From: Mesorhizobium temperatum
Lineage (GTDB): Bacteria > Pseudomonadota > Alphaproteobacteria > Rhizobiales > Rhizobiaceae
DNA length: 57,863 nt
Direction of reading: 5' to 3'
Assembly: GCF_002284575.1 (NCBI RefSeq)
Contig: NZ_NPKJ01000006.1
Coordinates: 1-57,863, forward strand
The notes under the pieces were generated by a model. It was not told the DNA's origin. It made no database searches and was given only the letters and a program-made list of their open reading frames with translations. Shown in pieces: positions 17,115 through 25,196 of the stretch. The stretch's first letter is position 1. Each line of letters begins with the position of its first letter. A program made the translations under genes and the position numbers.

Positions 17115-18410
17115 TCAATTCGGCATCCCGGACGCCCGTGGCGACGCGACGGCTCCGGAAAAGTCGACCTTTGGCAAAACGACCTCCACAACGTCGCCGG
17201 GCGCAAGCCCGAGATCTTCGCTGCCGGGGAGCGTCTCGGCGCCCTGCTCTCGCTTTCTATGGACTGTTACCTCGGGCCGACCCGCGGCTGTCAGCAAGGT
17301 GGATTGCGCTTGACCTGTAAGCGCCAGCTTCTGCGCGGTACCCTCAAGACGCGCCGAGATCTGGGCCAGATTCATATAGGCCTCCTGTAGCTCTCCCAAG
17401 GCCGCGATTTGTCGTTCACTGTCGATCTTGTTCATCTGTCTGACATATTCGCCGCGCTGGCGCTCGATGTTCGATGCCTGGACGATCGTATCGAGCAGTT
17501 GGGTTGATGACATAAGCACCGCTCGACGGGCTTCAGATAGGCGCGTGGTCGGCGCCAGGCCCTTCTGAAACAGCGTCCTGACGCTCTGGTAATCGTCGGC
17601 GTCGGCCTGGCTTCCCTCTTCGTCCTTCTTCTTCTTTTCAGACAGGAGCCCCAGTTGCAGGTTAGTCTCCTCGACAGCACGTCGCAGAAGCTCCTTGTCC
17701 TTTTCACTGTCTGACAGACGAGCTTCGATATGCGCTGTTGCCGTTTGCTTCAATCGTTCGGCGAGCGCCTCAGGCACCGGCACGTTCTCGACATGTTCGA
17801 CTTCTTCGCCGAGTTCGGTGCGAAGGCGCCAAATGCGAGCCTGTTCCGTTGCGAATTGCGCCCATAGGGCTTTGTACTCGGAACGGAAATCGGCCGCTTC
17901 CATGAGCGGATTGGCGATGCGAACCTGGGCAGCGCTGTAGCCACCCGCAACCGCCACAGCCTGTCGGACGGTCATACCCGGCCGGAAGATGTACTCTCCC
18001 GGCCTGGCCACATCACCATAAACATAGATGGGCCGGTATTCGGCAAGCGAAACGAAGACCTGGTCGATCTGGATCAGGTGCGTTATTTCACGCCCGTCCG
18101 CGGTCCCCTGCCGATACTGCTTGCTGGCGAGACTGCCAGCGATTATTTCCTGCGCTTGTTGAATGGAAAGGCCGCTGACTTGAACCGCTCCAACCAGCGT
18201 CAAGTTCACCTCGCCGTCCACTCCGATCAGCAATCGCTGCCTGAAATCCGGAATACCAGGGACCGATACTTCCAGCGTATCTCCGGGCTGTAGCGTGTAG
18301 TCGGCAAGTGCCGCTGTCGGAATCAGAGCGATGGCGCCAGCGAATGAAGCGAGGCGGGTCGAAGCCATGGTCATCGACAGCGCCGACAACAAGGATCTCA
18401 ACAGCTTCAT
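17115..18410 (-). CDS. Polysaccharide export protein, OPX family (ExoF-like)
   Basis: The 431-residue protein starts at ATG 18410 behind GGGGGA and has a signal peptide ending at AALA-DYTLQPGD. Residues after it form the polysaccharide export domain (YTLQPGDTLEVSVPGIPDF, GEVNLTLVGAVQVSGLS) and a SLBB-like unit (IYVYGDVARPGEYIFRPGMTVRQAVAVAGGYS). A long helical, probably coiled-coil segment (about 190-370) follows, as in ExoF of the succinoglycan system. There is no lipobox Cys, so it is probably periplasmic or needs a separate outer membrane partner. It works with the Wzx/Wzy/Wzz genes just upstream on the same strand. Confidence 0.9.
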   Translation of the reverse strand: MKLLRSLLSALSMTMASTRLASFAGAIALIPTAALADYTLQPGDTLEVSVPGIPDFRQRLLIGVDGEVNLTLVGAVQVSGLSIQQAQEIIAGSLASKQYRQGTADGREITHLIQIDQVFVSLAEYRPIYVYGDVARPGEYIFRPGMTVRQAVAVAGGYSAAQVRIANPLMEAADFRSEYKALWAQFATEQARIWRLRTELGEEVEHVENVPVPEALAERLKQTATAHIEARLSDSEKDKELLRRAVEETNLQLGLLSEKKKKDEEGSQADADDYQSVRTLFQKGLAPTTRLSEARRAVLMSSTQLLDTIVQASNIERQRGEYVRQMNKIDSERQIAALGELQEAYMNLAQISARLEGTAQKLALTGQAQSTLLTAAGRPEVTVHRKREQGAETLPGSEDLGLAPGDVVEVVLPKVDFSGAVASPRASGMPN

Positions 18411-18716
18411 GGGTTCCCCCAACGGGTTGCCCCCGTATCTCTACGGGCGACTTAGCACGGGTTTCTCCGGCGCGGGCGAACCTGCGCAGTGGATGGCCCT
18501 ATGCTACCAGAGGAGGCATAGCCGAGGCCGAGGCAAAATGGCTGGCTCGCTGGCTCTTTCGAGGCACTCCTCATGGAAGCGGCACGGCGCCGCCGCACGA
18601 ACGGGCACATCAGCGGACGGCTCTCCTGCTCCTGCCGCGCCAAAATCGGTACAACGCGATCCCCTTCTACCGGACCGATAGCCCGCCGATGTCGGGTGGG
18701 CCGCATCCATGTTCGG
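18411..18716. other. Intergenic gap inside the export operon
   Basis: A 306-base stretch separates the polymerase stop from the OPX start on the minus strand. No coding sequence or hairpin is convincing. A separate promoter for the OPX-glycosyltransferase pair could lie here. Confidence 0.3.
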
Positions 18717-20027
18717 TCAGATGTATGAACAAGCGCAATGCTGCGTTCGACCCGGTTCAACTGGAGGGGGCTCCACAGCCAAGGCCGGAACGCTGGCGCG
18801 AAGTGCAATCAAATAGCCGTATGAGAAACCAATTCCCACAATCTGTAGAGGGCTCTCCAGGACTGGATTGACGAACATGGCGAGGAAAATCGTGATGAAG
18901 ACTGTGGACGCATGATTGCGAACACCGCGTGGCAGTCGATTTGGCGGGAAGGCCACCAAAATGGCAGACACGATCAAAATGAAACCAATGACCCCCGTCC
19001 GCAATATGGCTTGAAAGAACGAATTGTGAATTCCTGTCGAGAGTATCTCAAGCATTTTGGCATGCGTAATATTCCTGGTGTCGGGAAGAAAGGTAATATC
19101 CTCGAACCCGGGAAACTCATATCGCCATCGGACCGATTCCTTCCCAAATCCGATGCCAAATCCGTATGTATCAGCAAGGGATGCGAGTGCGTCCGAAATG
19201 AACGCGAGTCGGATCCCGGAGTTCGGGTCCAGAGCAAAGGTTTGAGGTATGAAGTTCAGCCCGACGGCATAGGCCGAAGTCAGTGCGGTCGCCAGAGCTG
19301 CGGCCATCAACCGGCCGGGCACGCCAATTAGAATGACGATCATCGTGACCGCGAGCACCTTGAACTGAGCCAACGGGCTGGCGAGGGCTATTCCCAATAA
19401 GAGCAAAATGCCGCCGTATCGGCGCCAGTCGTTCGTCAGAAAAATACCGCCTGCAATGAAAAACGCGGCAATGACCATGTTATTGATCAGCGAACCATAA
19501 AGAATCGGTATCGTGGCTTGCGGAGATGCGCCCTGATATTGCACGTCCTGCTGAAACATCACCGCCGGAGCGACAACGAGAGACAGGAACAGGAAAACGG
19601 GTGCACCAAAAAAGGCATTGCCGCTCATCAGCCTGCGGCGGAAATAGGCCTTGGATGCCCATGCGACGGCGAAGAATCCTACAATCGGGACGATTTGCCT
19701 TGTGACTGCTTCTTGAAGGAAGTGAACCTGCCAGGAATCCGGCATCAGCCCGTATCTGGACAGCAGGGCAATGAAGAGGCAGAAGGCAGTGTAGACCGCC
19801 AGCAGACGAGGCGGCACCGTCTGCCGCAGCACGGCATAGGCCAGACAGACACCGACCGGGATCACTATGAAGAAAGGGCCAAGCAGGCGCAGGGATATTG
19901 CGAGGGCGCAGGCCAGCCAAATGCCGGAGAGAAAGAGGGTGTAGTCGAGCACGTCAGGGGAATGGCTGCAAACGAGGTCGACCGGCTCTGAACCCTTCCT
20001 GCGTGACAATGTCGCTGACGAGGTCAT
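18717..20027 (-). CDS. Wzy-type polysaccharide polymerase (O-antigen ligase-like)
   Basis: The 436-residue protein consists of about ten hydrophobic helices with a large polar loop (about 275-335, containing GIGFGKESVRWRYEFPG and THAKMLEILSTGIHNSFFQ). The HNSF pattern after an NxTHAK segment is the Wzy_C/O-antigen polymerase look. It would join lipid-linked repeats on the periplasmic face. Its ATG overlaps the upstream co-polymerase stop as ATGA, so the two are translationally coupled. Sequence identity in this family is low, so the call rests on topology, motif and context. Confidence 0.83.
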   Translation of the reverse strand: MTSSATLSRRKGSEPVDLVCSHSPDVLDYTLFLSGIWLACALAISLRLLGPFFIVIPVGVCLAYAVLRQTVPPRLLAVYTAFCLFIALLSRYGLMPDSWQVHFLQEAVTRQIVPIVGFFAVAWASKAYFRRRLMSGNAFFGAPVFLFLSLVVAPAVMFQQDVQYQGASPQATIPILYGSLINNMVIAAFFIAGGIFLTNDWRRYGGILLLLGIALASPLAQFKVLAVTMIVILIGVPGRLMAAALATALTSAYAVGLNFIPQTFALDPNSGIRLAFISDALASLADTYGFGIGFGKESVRWRYEFPGFEDITFLPDTRNITHAKMLEILSTGIHNSFFQAILRTGVIGFILIVSAILVAFPPNRLPRGVRNHASTVFITIFLAMFVNPVLESPLQIVGIGFSYGYLIALRASVPALAVEPPPVEPGRTQHCACSYI

Positions 20028-21790
20028 GGCCTGTATTCCCGGTTAGGACTGAAAGCCGCACGGTTGATCCTGGTCAAAATTACTGCCGAGAGTTTCTCTG
20101 CAGGGATGATGCGCAGGATTCCCTCGAGGTGGTCCGCGAAAGTGCGGCGTGCCTTCAGCACCAGGAGGACCTCGCTGATGACGCCCATGGCCGCTTCCAG
20201 ATCAGCGGTGCGGTCGGTGCTGTGGAAATCAACTACTATACAACTGTATTCTTGCTGCAGATGCTGGAGTGCAGCGGAGATGGAGAGCGAGGCATTCAAG
20301 TCGGAGATTGACCCCGTGGGCCTGAGAACCAGAACTTCCAGCCCTTCCTGATCCGCGGGAATGGTGGCAAACGCCCTGGCGAGCTTGCGACCTGGCTCCG
20401 TGTTCAGCATTGGCTGGTCCATTGATGGCTTTTGCCAATTGGCATCAACGAGCAGTGTCTTTTGCCCGGTCGCCGCAATGACCCTTGCGAGATGAACCGC
20501 CACCGTGGAGCTTCCGGACTTGCCGAGGGGTGAAGCAACGCCGATTACAAATCCGCCTTGGCGGCCCTGAACTCCGCGCATCCGGGTGGCAATCTTGCTC
20601 ACTTGGCCCTGAACTCCGCGCATCCGGGTGGCAATCTTGCTCAGCGAGCTGTGAAGCTCGGGAGCGTCCTTTGAGTAGACGGGCTGCAAAGACTGCCCGC
20701 ATGGCCCCACGACATTCCACCTGCGGCGGGGAATTCTGGGGATCCCTACAATCCGATCAAGGCCGGTCGACCTGTGCACATCCTCGACCGTCATCAGGCG
20801 GTGGTTCATTGCTTGCCTGATCAATGCATGACCAACGCCGGCAACCCCACCGGCCATAACGGAGAGCGCTACCATCAGGACCGTTGGCGGCCAACTGCGT
20901 CGGCGAGGCGGTTCGGCCGCCGTGATAACCCTTGCGCTCGGGATCAGCGACGAGGCGCTGAAATCGGAGTGGGTCCGCTGCAGAAGGGCATTGTAAAGCG
21001 AGCGATAAACCTCGGCCGCGCTCTGCTGCTCGCGGAAAAGGACTCTTGCCCTCTCCGCAGATTCAGGGTCTGATGGGAGTTTCTTCAGTGGTTCGGTCAC
21101 AAAAGCCTTTTCCCGAAGTTCCGCCAGCCGCTTGTGCAGATCAGATGTTTCTTCCGCGCGAGCCGCCTGCCGGCGTTCGCGCTGACTTCCGATGTAACCG
21201 CCGGCGATCGCGTTCGCGAGCATGGCCGAGAACTGAGGATCGGAAGAGGTGACCCCGATCTCGACGGCGCGGGAGGAACCCAGCTGATGAACGGAAAACG
21301 CGCGCCTCACAAGGACCATCGCCTCATGCCGAATATTTGGCTCCGCCGTCGGCAGCTCGGTGCCGAAGAGAGACGCCAATTGGCTCCGCACATAGCTGGA
21401 GATCCGCGCGCGCAAGCTGTCATCCATCACAAACTCTTCGTCTTCCGCTAAGCCAGTGTGGTCAACAACGCGTCCGACGACCTCGTCCGACTGAATGACC
21501 TGTATCTGGCTCTCTACATAGACCCGCTCATCTGCCTCAGCTTCGCCCGGTTGCGAAGCGGGCGGAGATGAAAGGAGGATCGTCGCATAGGCGGTGTAAT
21601 ATCCAGGCGAAAGGACCGCATATGCGCCGCCGACACCAAGGCTCACAACCATCCAGAGGAGGCAAAGGCGCCAACTGCTTCGAACAAATCTCAAGATGTC
21701 TTTCGCGGTCAGCTCGTCGCGATCCTTGGGGGGGATCGGCTGGTGAGGCGACCCGGACGGCTGAACGACAAAGTGATCAGTGGCGAACAT
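20024..21790 (-). CDS. Wzz/BY-kinase-like polysaccharide co-polymerase (ExoP-like)
   Basis: From ATG 21790 the protein has 588 residues. It has a Wzz domain with helix 1 (LLWMVVSLGVGGAYAVLSP, about 43-63) and a second helix near 320 (PTVLMVALSVMAGGVAGV), then a cytoplasmic BY-kinase-like domain. The kinase P-loop is degenerate: GVASPLGKSGSSTVAVHLA has Ser where the Walker Lys is expected. LLVDANWQKPSM resembles Walker A'. The C-terminus has a single Tyr instead of a Tyr cluster, so autokinase activity is doubtful. A 14-residue tandem duplication sits between the Wzz and ATPase parts. It would set chain length and link Wzy to the OPX protein. Confidence 0.88.
   Translation of the reverse strand: MFATDHFVVQPSGSPHQPIPPKDRDELTAKDILRFVRSSWRLCLLWMVVSLGVGGAYAVLSPGYYTAYATILLSSPPASQPGEAEADERVYVESQIQVIQSDEVVGRVVDHTGLAEDEEFVMDDSLRARISSYVRSQLASLFGTELPTAEPNIRHEAMVLVRRAFSVHQLGSSRAVEIGVTSSDPQFSAMLANAIAGGYIGSQRERRQAARAEETSDLHKRLAELREKAFVTEPLKKLPSDPESAERARVLFREQQSAAEVYRSLYNALLQRTHSDFSASSLIPSARVITAAEPPRRRSWPPTVLMVALSVMAGGVAGVGHALIRQAMNHRLMTVEDVHRSTGLDRIVGIPRIPRRRWNVVGPCGQSLQPVYSKDAPELHSSLSKIATRMRGVQGQVSKIATRMRGVQGRQGGFVIGVASPLGKSGSSTVAVHLARVIAATGQKTLLVDANWQKPSMDQPMLNTEPGRKLARAFATIPADQEGLEVLVLRPTGSISDLNASLSISAALQHLQQEYSCIVVDFHSTDRTADLEAAMGVISEVLLVLKARRTFADHLEGILRIIPAEKLSAVILTRINRAAFSPNREYRP
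20563..20643 (-). repeat. 42-bp in-frame tandem duplication in the co-polymerase gene
   Basis: GGCCCTGAACTCCGCGCATC starts at 20563 and again at 20605; 39 bases are repeated identically with a 42-base period. It duplicates the residues SKIATRMRGVQG in the linker before the P-loop. Two identical copies suggest a recent slippage event that keeps the frame. Confidence 0.92.
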
Positions 21791-21800
21791 ACAGACTCCC

Positions 21801-23120
21801 CTACGACCGGAAACGATCGGCCTCGTGCTCCAACGGCGCGGATTGGGACGCCGGCAGATATCCTCGCACCCGGCCTGGGTCGCAAGCCGCCGCCGTGCGA
21901 AGGACGGCCGCTCCGCCAATGAGGAAGAAGCCGGCTGAAACCACCAGCACGACGACGTCCTTCGCCACCAGCGCATAAACAATGGCTTGCTCCGCCATGA
22001 CGAAAGACAAAAAATATGTGGCCACCAGGAATACTAGCAGACCGGATACGTTAAGGACGGCCCATTCATTTTCATAGCCGTAACTAAACATGAATATATT
22101 TGCTGTGAATGTATTTATGTTCATCAGCAATGGTATAATTGCCATTGCGCGCACGATAGGTATCGCCCCTGAAAATTCATCTCCGAAGAGGATCAATATT
22201 ACATATGGAGCAACAAAGAACATTCCAATACTCATCGCCGTTCCGCCTACTACGGTGAATAGTGATCTCCTTATCAGTCGTATCCCGGCAGCAGGGTCGA
22301 CATGAGCGTAGTATGAAACCCTCGGTATGAAGGTATCCATGAGCAACTTGAAAAATACCCGCGCGGCTAATAGGAATTTTTCGGCGACAGAATATTGTCC
22401 GGCTGCGACATAACCTTCGAAATGCCCGACAAGGGCGACAGGGAGGGTGAAGAGGGCAGTCTCCACGGCTAAGAAGAGGCAACCCCTCCAGCCATCGCGC
22501 AGCTGCATTCCAATCGTCGAAAGTGTCACGGACCTGAAGCCGCCGAACCCAATCGGAAGGATGAAAGGTAAGCAGATGACGCCACTGACGACGGGAACTG
22601 CGCTCTGGATGGCAACGGCGAGCGTGACCTGGTCAGGTGATGCGACCATGGCGACGAAGCAGACGAGCGCCAGAACGCGAGCAACAACCACCGCGACGGC
22701 CGCCTGCCAGGCGCGTTCCAGGCCGACGAAGAGCCAGGCCGGAAAAATAATGCCGCCGGCGGCCGAGAGCATCGCGCACAGGAATGTCGGCCTACTGAGC
22801 GCCAGGACGTCGCCGGCCAGCACAAGGCCAACCAGGCATACGGCAACGAACAGCACTGCCTTGGTGGCCGTGACCTGAGCAACGAGTGACGCGATCGCCG
22901 CCGGCTCGTATCGAAGGGAAGCAACCCTGCGCTGCGCGGTCCAATGAAATCCATAGGCCACGACGGAGGCAAAGAGTTGTCCGATGGCGAGCGCATACGC
23001 GTACTGCCCGAAACTCATGGGTCCGAGGACACGCCCGGCATAGGGCAAGATGATCAGCGGCTGCAGGACGTCGGTGACATGCAGGACAGCCAGACTGGCG
23101 GCCTGTTTGCTCAGAGTCAT
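21801..23120 (-). CDS. Wzx-type polysaccharide flippase
   Basis: The 439-residue protein has about 12 membrane helices in the MATE/Wzx pattern, starting MTLSKQAASLAVLHVTDVLQPLIILPYAGRVLGP. The GRVLGPxxFGxYAYA segment is typical of polysaccharide biosynthesis proteins (PF01943). It would flip the undecaprenyl-linked repeat to the periplasm. Its stop is 10 bases before the co-polymerase start. The middle of the gene near 22080-22200 is visibly richer in A and T than its neighbours. Confidence 0.9.
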   Translation of the reverse strand: MTLSKQAASLAVLHVTDVLQPLIILPYAGRVLGPMSFGQYAYALAIGQLFASVVAYGFHWTAQRRVASLRYEPAAIASLVAQVTATKAVLFVAVCLVGLVLAGDVLALSRPTFLCAMLSAAGGIIFPAWLFVGLERAWQAAVAVVVARVLALVCFVAMVASPDQVTLAVAIQSAVPVVSGVICLPFILPIGFGGFRSVTLSTIGMQLRDGWRGCLFLAVETALFTLPVALVGHFEGYVAAGQYSVAEKFLLAARVFFKLLMDTFIPRVSYYAHVDPAAGIRLIRRSLFTVVGGTAMSIGMFFVAPYVILILFGDEFSGAIPIVRAMAIIPLLMNINTFTANIFMFSYGYENEWAVLNVSGLLVFLVATYFLSFVMAEQAIVYALVAKDVVVLVVSAGFFLIGGAAVLRTAAACDPGRVRGYLPASQSAPLEHEADRFRS

Positions 23121-23283
23121 GGTAGCCTCCAGTCAGGTGCCTGTCGAGGCAATGCAAACCACACCGTCCAGATATGGGCAGCGCCGCCTCCCAGCAGCAG
23201 CGCCGAAGAACAGCCGCCCGTGAAGGAGTTGGCGCAGATCAGCAATACGGCGGTCCGAGCGTGTTCACTGGTTCCGCCTCCCT

Positions 23284-24072
23284 CTAACCGTCACGAAGTC
23301 TGCGCCCGGGAAGCAGCAACGCCTGCAGCAAAGCCAGGATGAACAGGCTGTTCGTCACGAGATACCTGCTCGCCAGGCGGCGGGGATCCTGGAAGAGCCG
23401 GTGCAGCCATTCCAGCCCGCTCTTCTGCATCCATTGCGGCGCCCGCTTGACGTCTCCGGCGTGGAAATCGAAAGCTGCTCCTACCCCCAACATGACCGCA
23501 TTGATCCGGCCGCGATGCGCCTGCATCCAGCTTTCCTGCTTGGGACATCCGAGCCCCACCCACACGATCCTCGCACCGGACTGATTGATCATTCTGACCA
23601 CTGCCTCATCTTCCTCGGCCGACAGAGGGCGGCGCGGAGGTGAGTAAGAGCCCACGATGTTTATGCCGGCAAACTCGGTTCGAATGCACCGTCCGAGACG
23701 CTGGAGGGTGCCCGGGCTGCCGCCGTACAGGAACATTGCCGTGCCGAGTTCCGATGCCCTCCGGCAACAAATCCACATCAGGTCCGGTCCGCTGATGCGC
23801 GGCTGATCCGCGTGTCCCTGCCGCCTCAGCATCCAGGCCACCGGCGCTCCATCCGGCGCGACAAGGTCGGCGCTATCCATCGCTTCGGCATGGGCGCGAT
23901 TGCGGCGGGCGGTGACGACACTGTGGACATTGCACAGGAAAACCGTTCGGCTCTCCCGCCGTAGGGCCCAGTCGAAGACGCAGTTGACTGCCTGCGCCAA
24001 GCCCAGGGCGTGCACGGCTACCCCAAGCACTTGCTCGCGCAACTGTCCCTGATCGATCGCGAGCTCTGTCAT
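23284..24072 (-). CDS. WecG/TagA/CpsF-family glycosyltransferase (GT26)
   Basis: From ATG 24072 (MTELAIDQG) the protein has 262 residues. It has the GT26 signatures FLCNVHSVVTARR, ADLVAPDGAPVAWMLRR, PRISGPDLMW, VGLGCPKQESWM and GVGAAFDFHAGDVKRAPQWMQKSGLEWLHRLFQDPRRLASRYL. The family adds a sugar, such as ManNAc or Glc-type residues, early in lipid-linked glycan assembly. Its start codon and first nine codons lie inside the left arm of the inverted repeat, so a copy of its 5' end also precedes the SIS gene. It heads the minus-strand Wzx/Wzy group. Confidence 0.93.
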   Translation of the reverse strand: MTELAIDQGQLREQVLGVAVHALGLAQAVNCVFDWALRRESRTVFLCNVHSVVTARRNRAHAEAMDSADLVAPDGAPVAWMLRRQGHADQPRISGPDLMWICCRRASELGTAMFLYGGSPGTLQRLGRCIRTEFAGINIVGSYSPPRRPLSAEEDEAVVRMINQSGARIVWVGLGCPKQESWMQAHRGRINAVMLGVGAAFDFHAGDVKRAPQWMQKSGLEWLHRLFQDPRRLASRYLVTNSLFILALLQALLLPGRRLRDG

Positions 24073-24570
24073 GCCACACCCTCGATTGCTCGATTGCTGC
24101 AACAGGTGAGCCATCATCACAGCGTGCGAGCACTTCGAGTTCAATTGCTATTCCGAACGGGAAGCTGGCGGGCGGCGCGCTCACCGGAGGTACTTAAAAG
24201 GAATATCCCTTGTTCTCTCCGTGGTGCCGAAAGAGCGCATGAAATGCGCAGCCCGTCGGGCCGTCGAGCAGGAGGTAAAGCCCCATCACCGCGGGTTTGC
24301 CTACGGCATTGTTGTCGGGCGACACCGTGACGATCTTGACGCCGATGTGGCCGCCTGCCGACGTGCCGGCCGCAACGGAGAGAACAAGGGATATCCTTTT
24401 AAGTACCTCCGATGAGCGCCGCCCGCCGGCTTCCCGTTCGGAATAGCATCGGAATAGCAATTGAACTCGAAGTGCTCGCACGCTGTGATGAAGTGCTCGC
24501 ACGCTGTGATGATGGTTCACCTATTGCAGCCATCGACGGTGGCATGACAGAGCTCGCGATCGATCAGGGA
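24046..24570. repeat. Large imperfect inverted repeat between the two halves of the polysaccharide locus
   Basis: The left arm (24046-24222) and right arm (24375-24570) are near-perfect reverse complements. TCCCTGATCGATCGCGAGCT at 24046 matches the end of the right arm, and TTGTTCTCTCCGT near 24210-24222 matches its beginning. The right arm is longer because it carries two small internal duplications (GAATAGCATCG, and a 21-base unit containing AAGTGCTCGCACGCTGTGAT). The arms include the leader and first codons of the GT26 gene. The 152-base centre carries foreign coding sequence. Confidence 0.93.
24223..24374 (-). pseudogene. Ornithine cyclodeaminase/mu-crystallin family fragment
   Basis: Read on the minus strand, the loop of the inverted repeat encodes GGHIGVKIVTVSPDN, GKPAVMGLYLLLDGPTGCAF and HAL. 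This matches the family pattern in which G-V-K-x-V-T-V-x-P-x-N is followed by G-x-P-x-V-x-G and L-L-D-G-x-T-G. Only about 50 residues remain, with neither the start nor the end. It is an internal scrap of an unrelated metabolic gene. Confidence 0.75.
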
Positions 24571-24578
24571 GTGGTGGG

Positions 24579-25196
24579 ATGTCGCAAATCTTCGCGGATG
24601 ATGCCCTCTGGTTGCAGCCTAAAGAATTCACGCAGGATTATCTGGCATCGCTGTGCATCGCATTGGCGCAGATCGATACGGATGCCGTGCAGGAGGCGAT
24701 ACAGATGCTGCGCGCCGTACGCGATGCGGGCGGCACAGTCTTCGTCGCCGGCAACGGCGGCAGCGCAGCGACCGCCTCCCACTGGGTCAATGACCTCGGT
24801 AAGGCCACGAAGCGCTCGGGAAGGCAGCCAATCCGGGTCATGGGCCTGACAGACAACGTCTCCTGGATGACGGCGCTCGGCAATGACGAAGGCTACGAGC
24901 GTATCTTTGCCGGCCAGATGGAGAACTTCGCCAAGCCGGGTGACGTGCTCATAGTGATTTCAGCCAGCGGGAACTCGCTTAATCTCGTGCGGGCAGTCGA
25001 ACTCGCTCGCGAAAGGAAGGTAGCCACCATCGGCATTGTCGGTTTTGACGGCGGCACGCTCAAAGAGCTCGTCGATCAGCCAGTATGGGTGCGGTCTGAA
25101 AAAGGCACCTACGAACTCGTCGAGGACGCCCACGCCGCGATCTGTCATGCCATCACGCGATACCTCGTCGCCGACCGACCGGAGCGCGGTCAATGA
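24579..25196 (+). CDS. gmhA: SIS-domain sedoheptulose-7-phosphate isomerase (GmhA-like)
   Basis: The 205-residue protein has the SIS phosphosugar fold: VFVAGNGGSAATASHWVNDLGKA binds the phosphate, VLIVISASGNSLNLVRAVELA is the second SIS loop, and the C-terminal helix YELVEDAHAAICHAI supplies the GmhA-type His. It would convert sedoheptulose 7-phosphate to D-glycero-D-manno-heptose 7-phosphate. ATG 24579 has GGGAGTGGTGGG just upstream. Its stop overlaps the next start as ATGA, beginning a tightly coupled heptose operon. Its promoter must lie in or beyond the inverted repeat. Confidence 0.88.
   Translation: MSQIFADDALWLQPKEFTQDYLASLCIALAQIDTDAVQEAIQMLRAVRDAGGTVFVAGNGGSAATASHWVNDLGKATKRSGRQPIRVMGLTDNVSWMTALGNDEGYERIFAGQMENFAKPGDVLIVISASGNSLNLVRAVELARERKVATIGIVGFDGGTLKELVDQPVWVRSEKGTYELVEDAHAAICHAITRYLVADRPERGQ

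Noticed and set aside
24412..24849. Possible gene formed by the right arm of the inverted repeat
   Set aside because: It contains a copied piece of the GT26 start (MTELAIDQG) but then runs out of frame into the SIS gene, so it is a by-product of the duplication.
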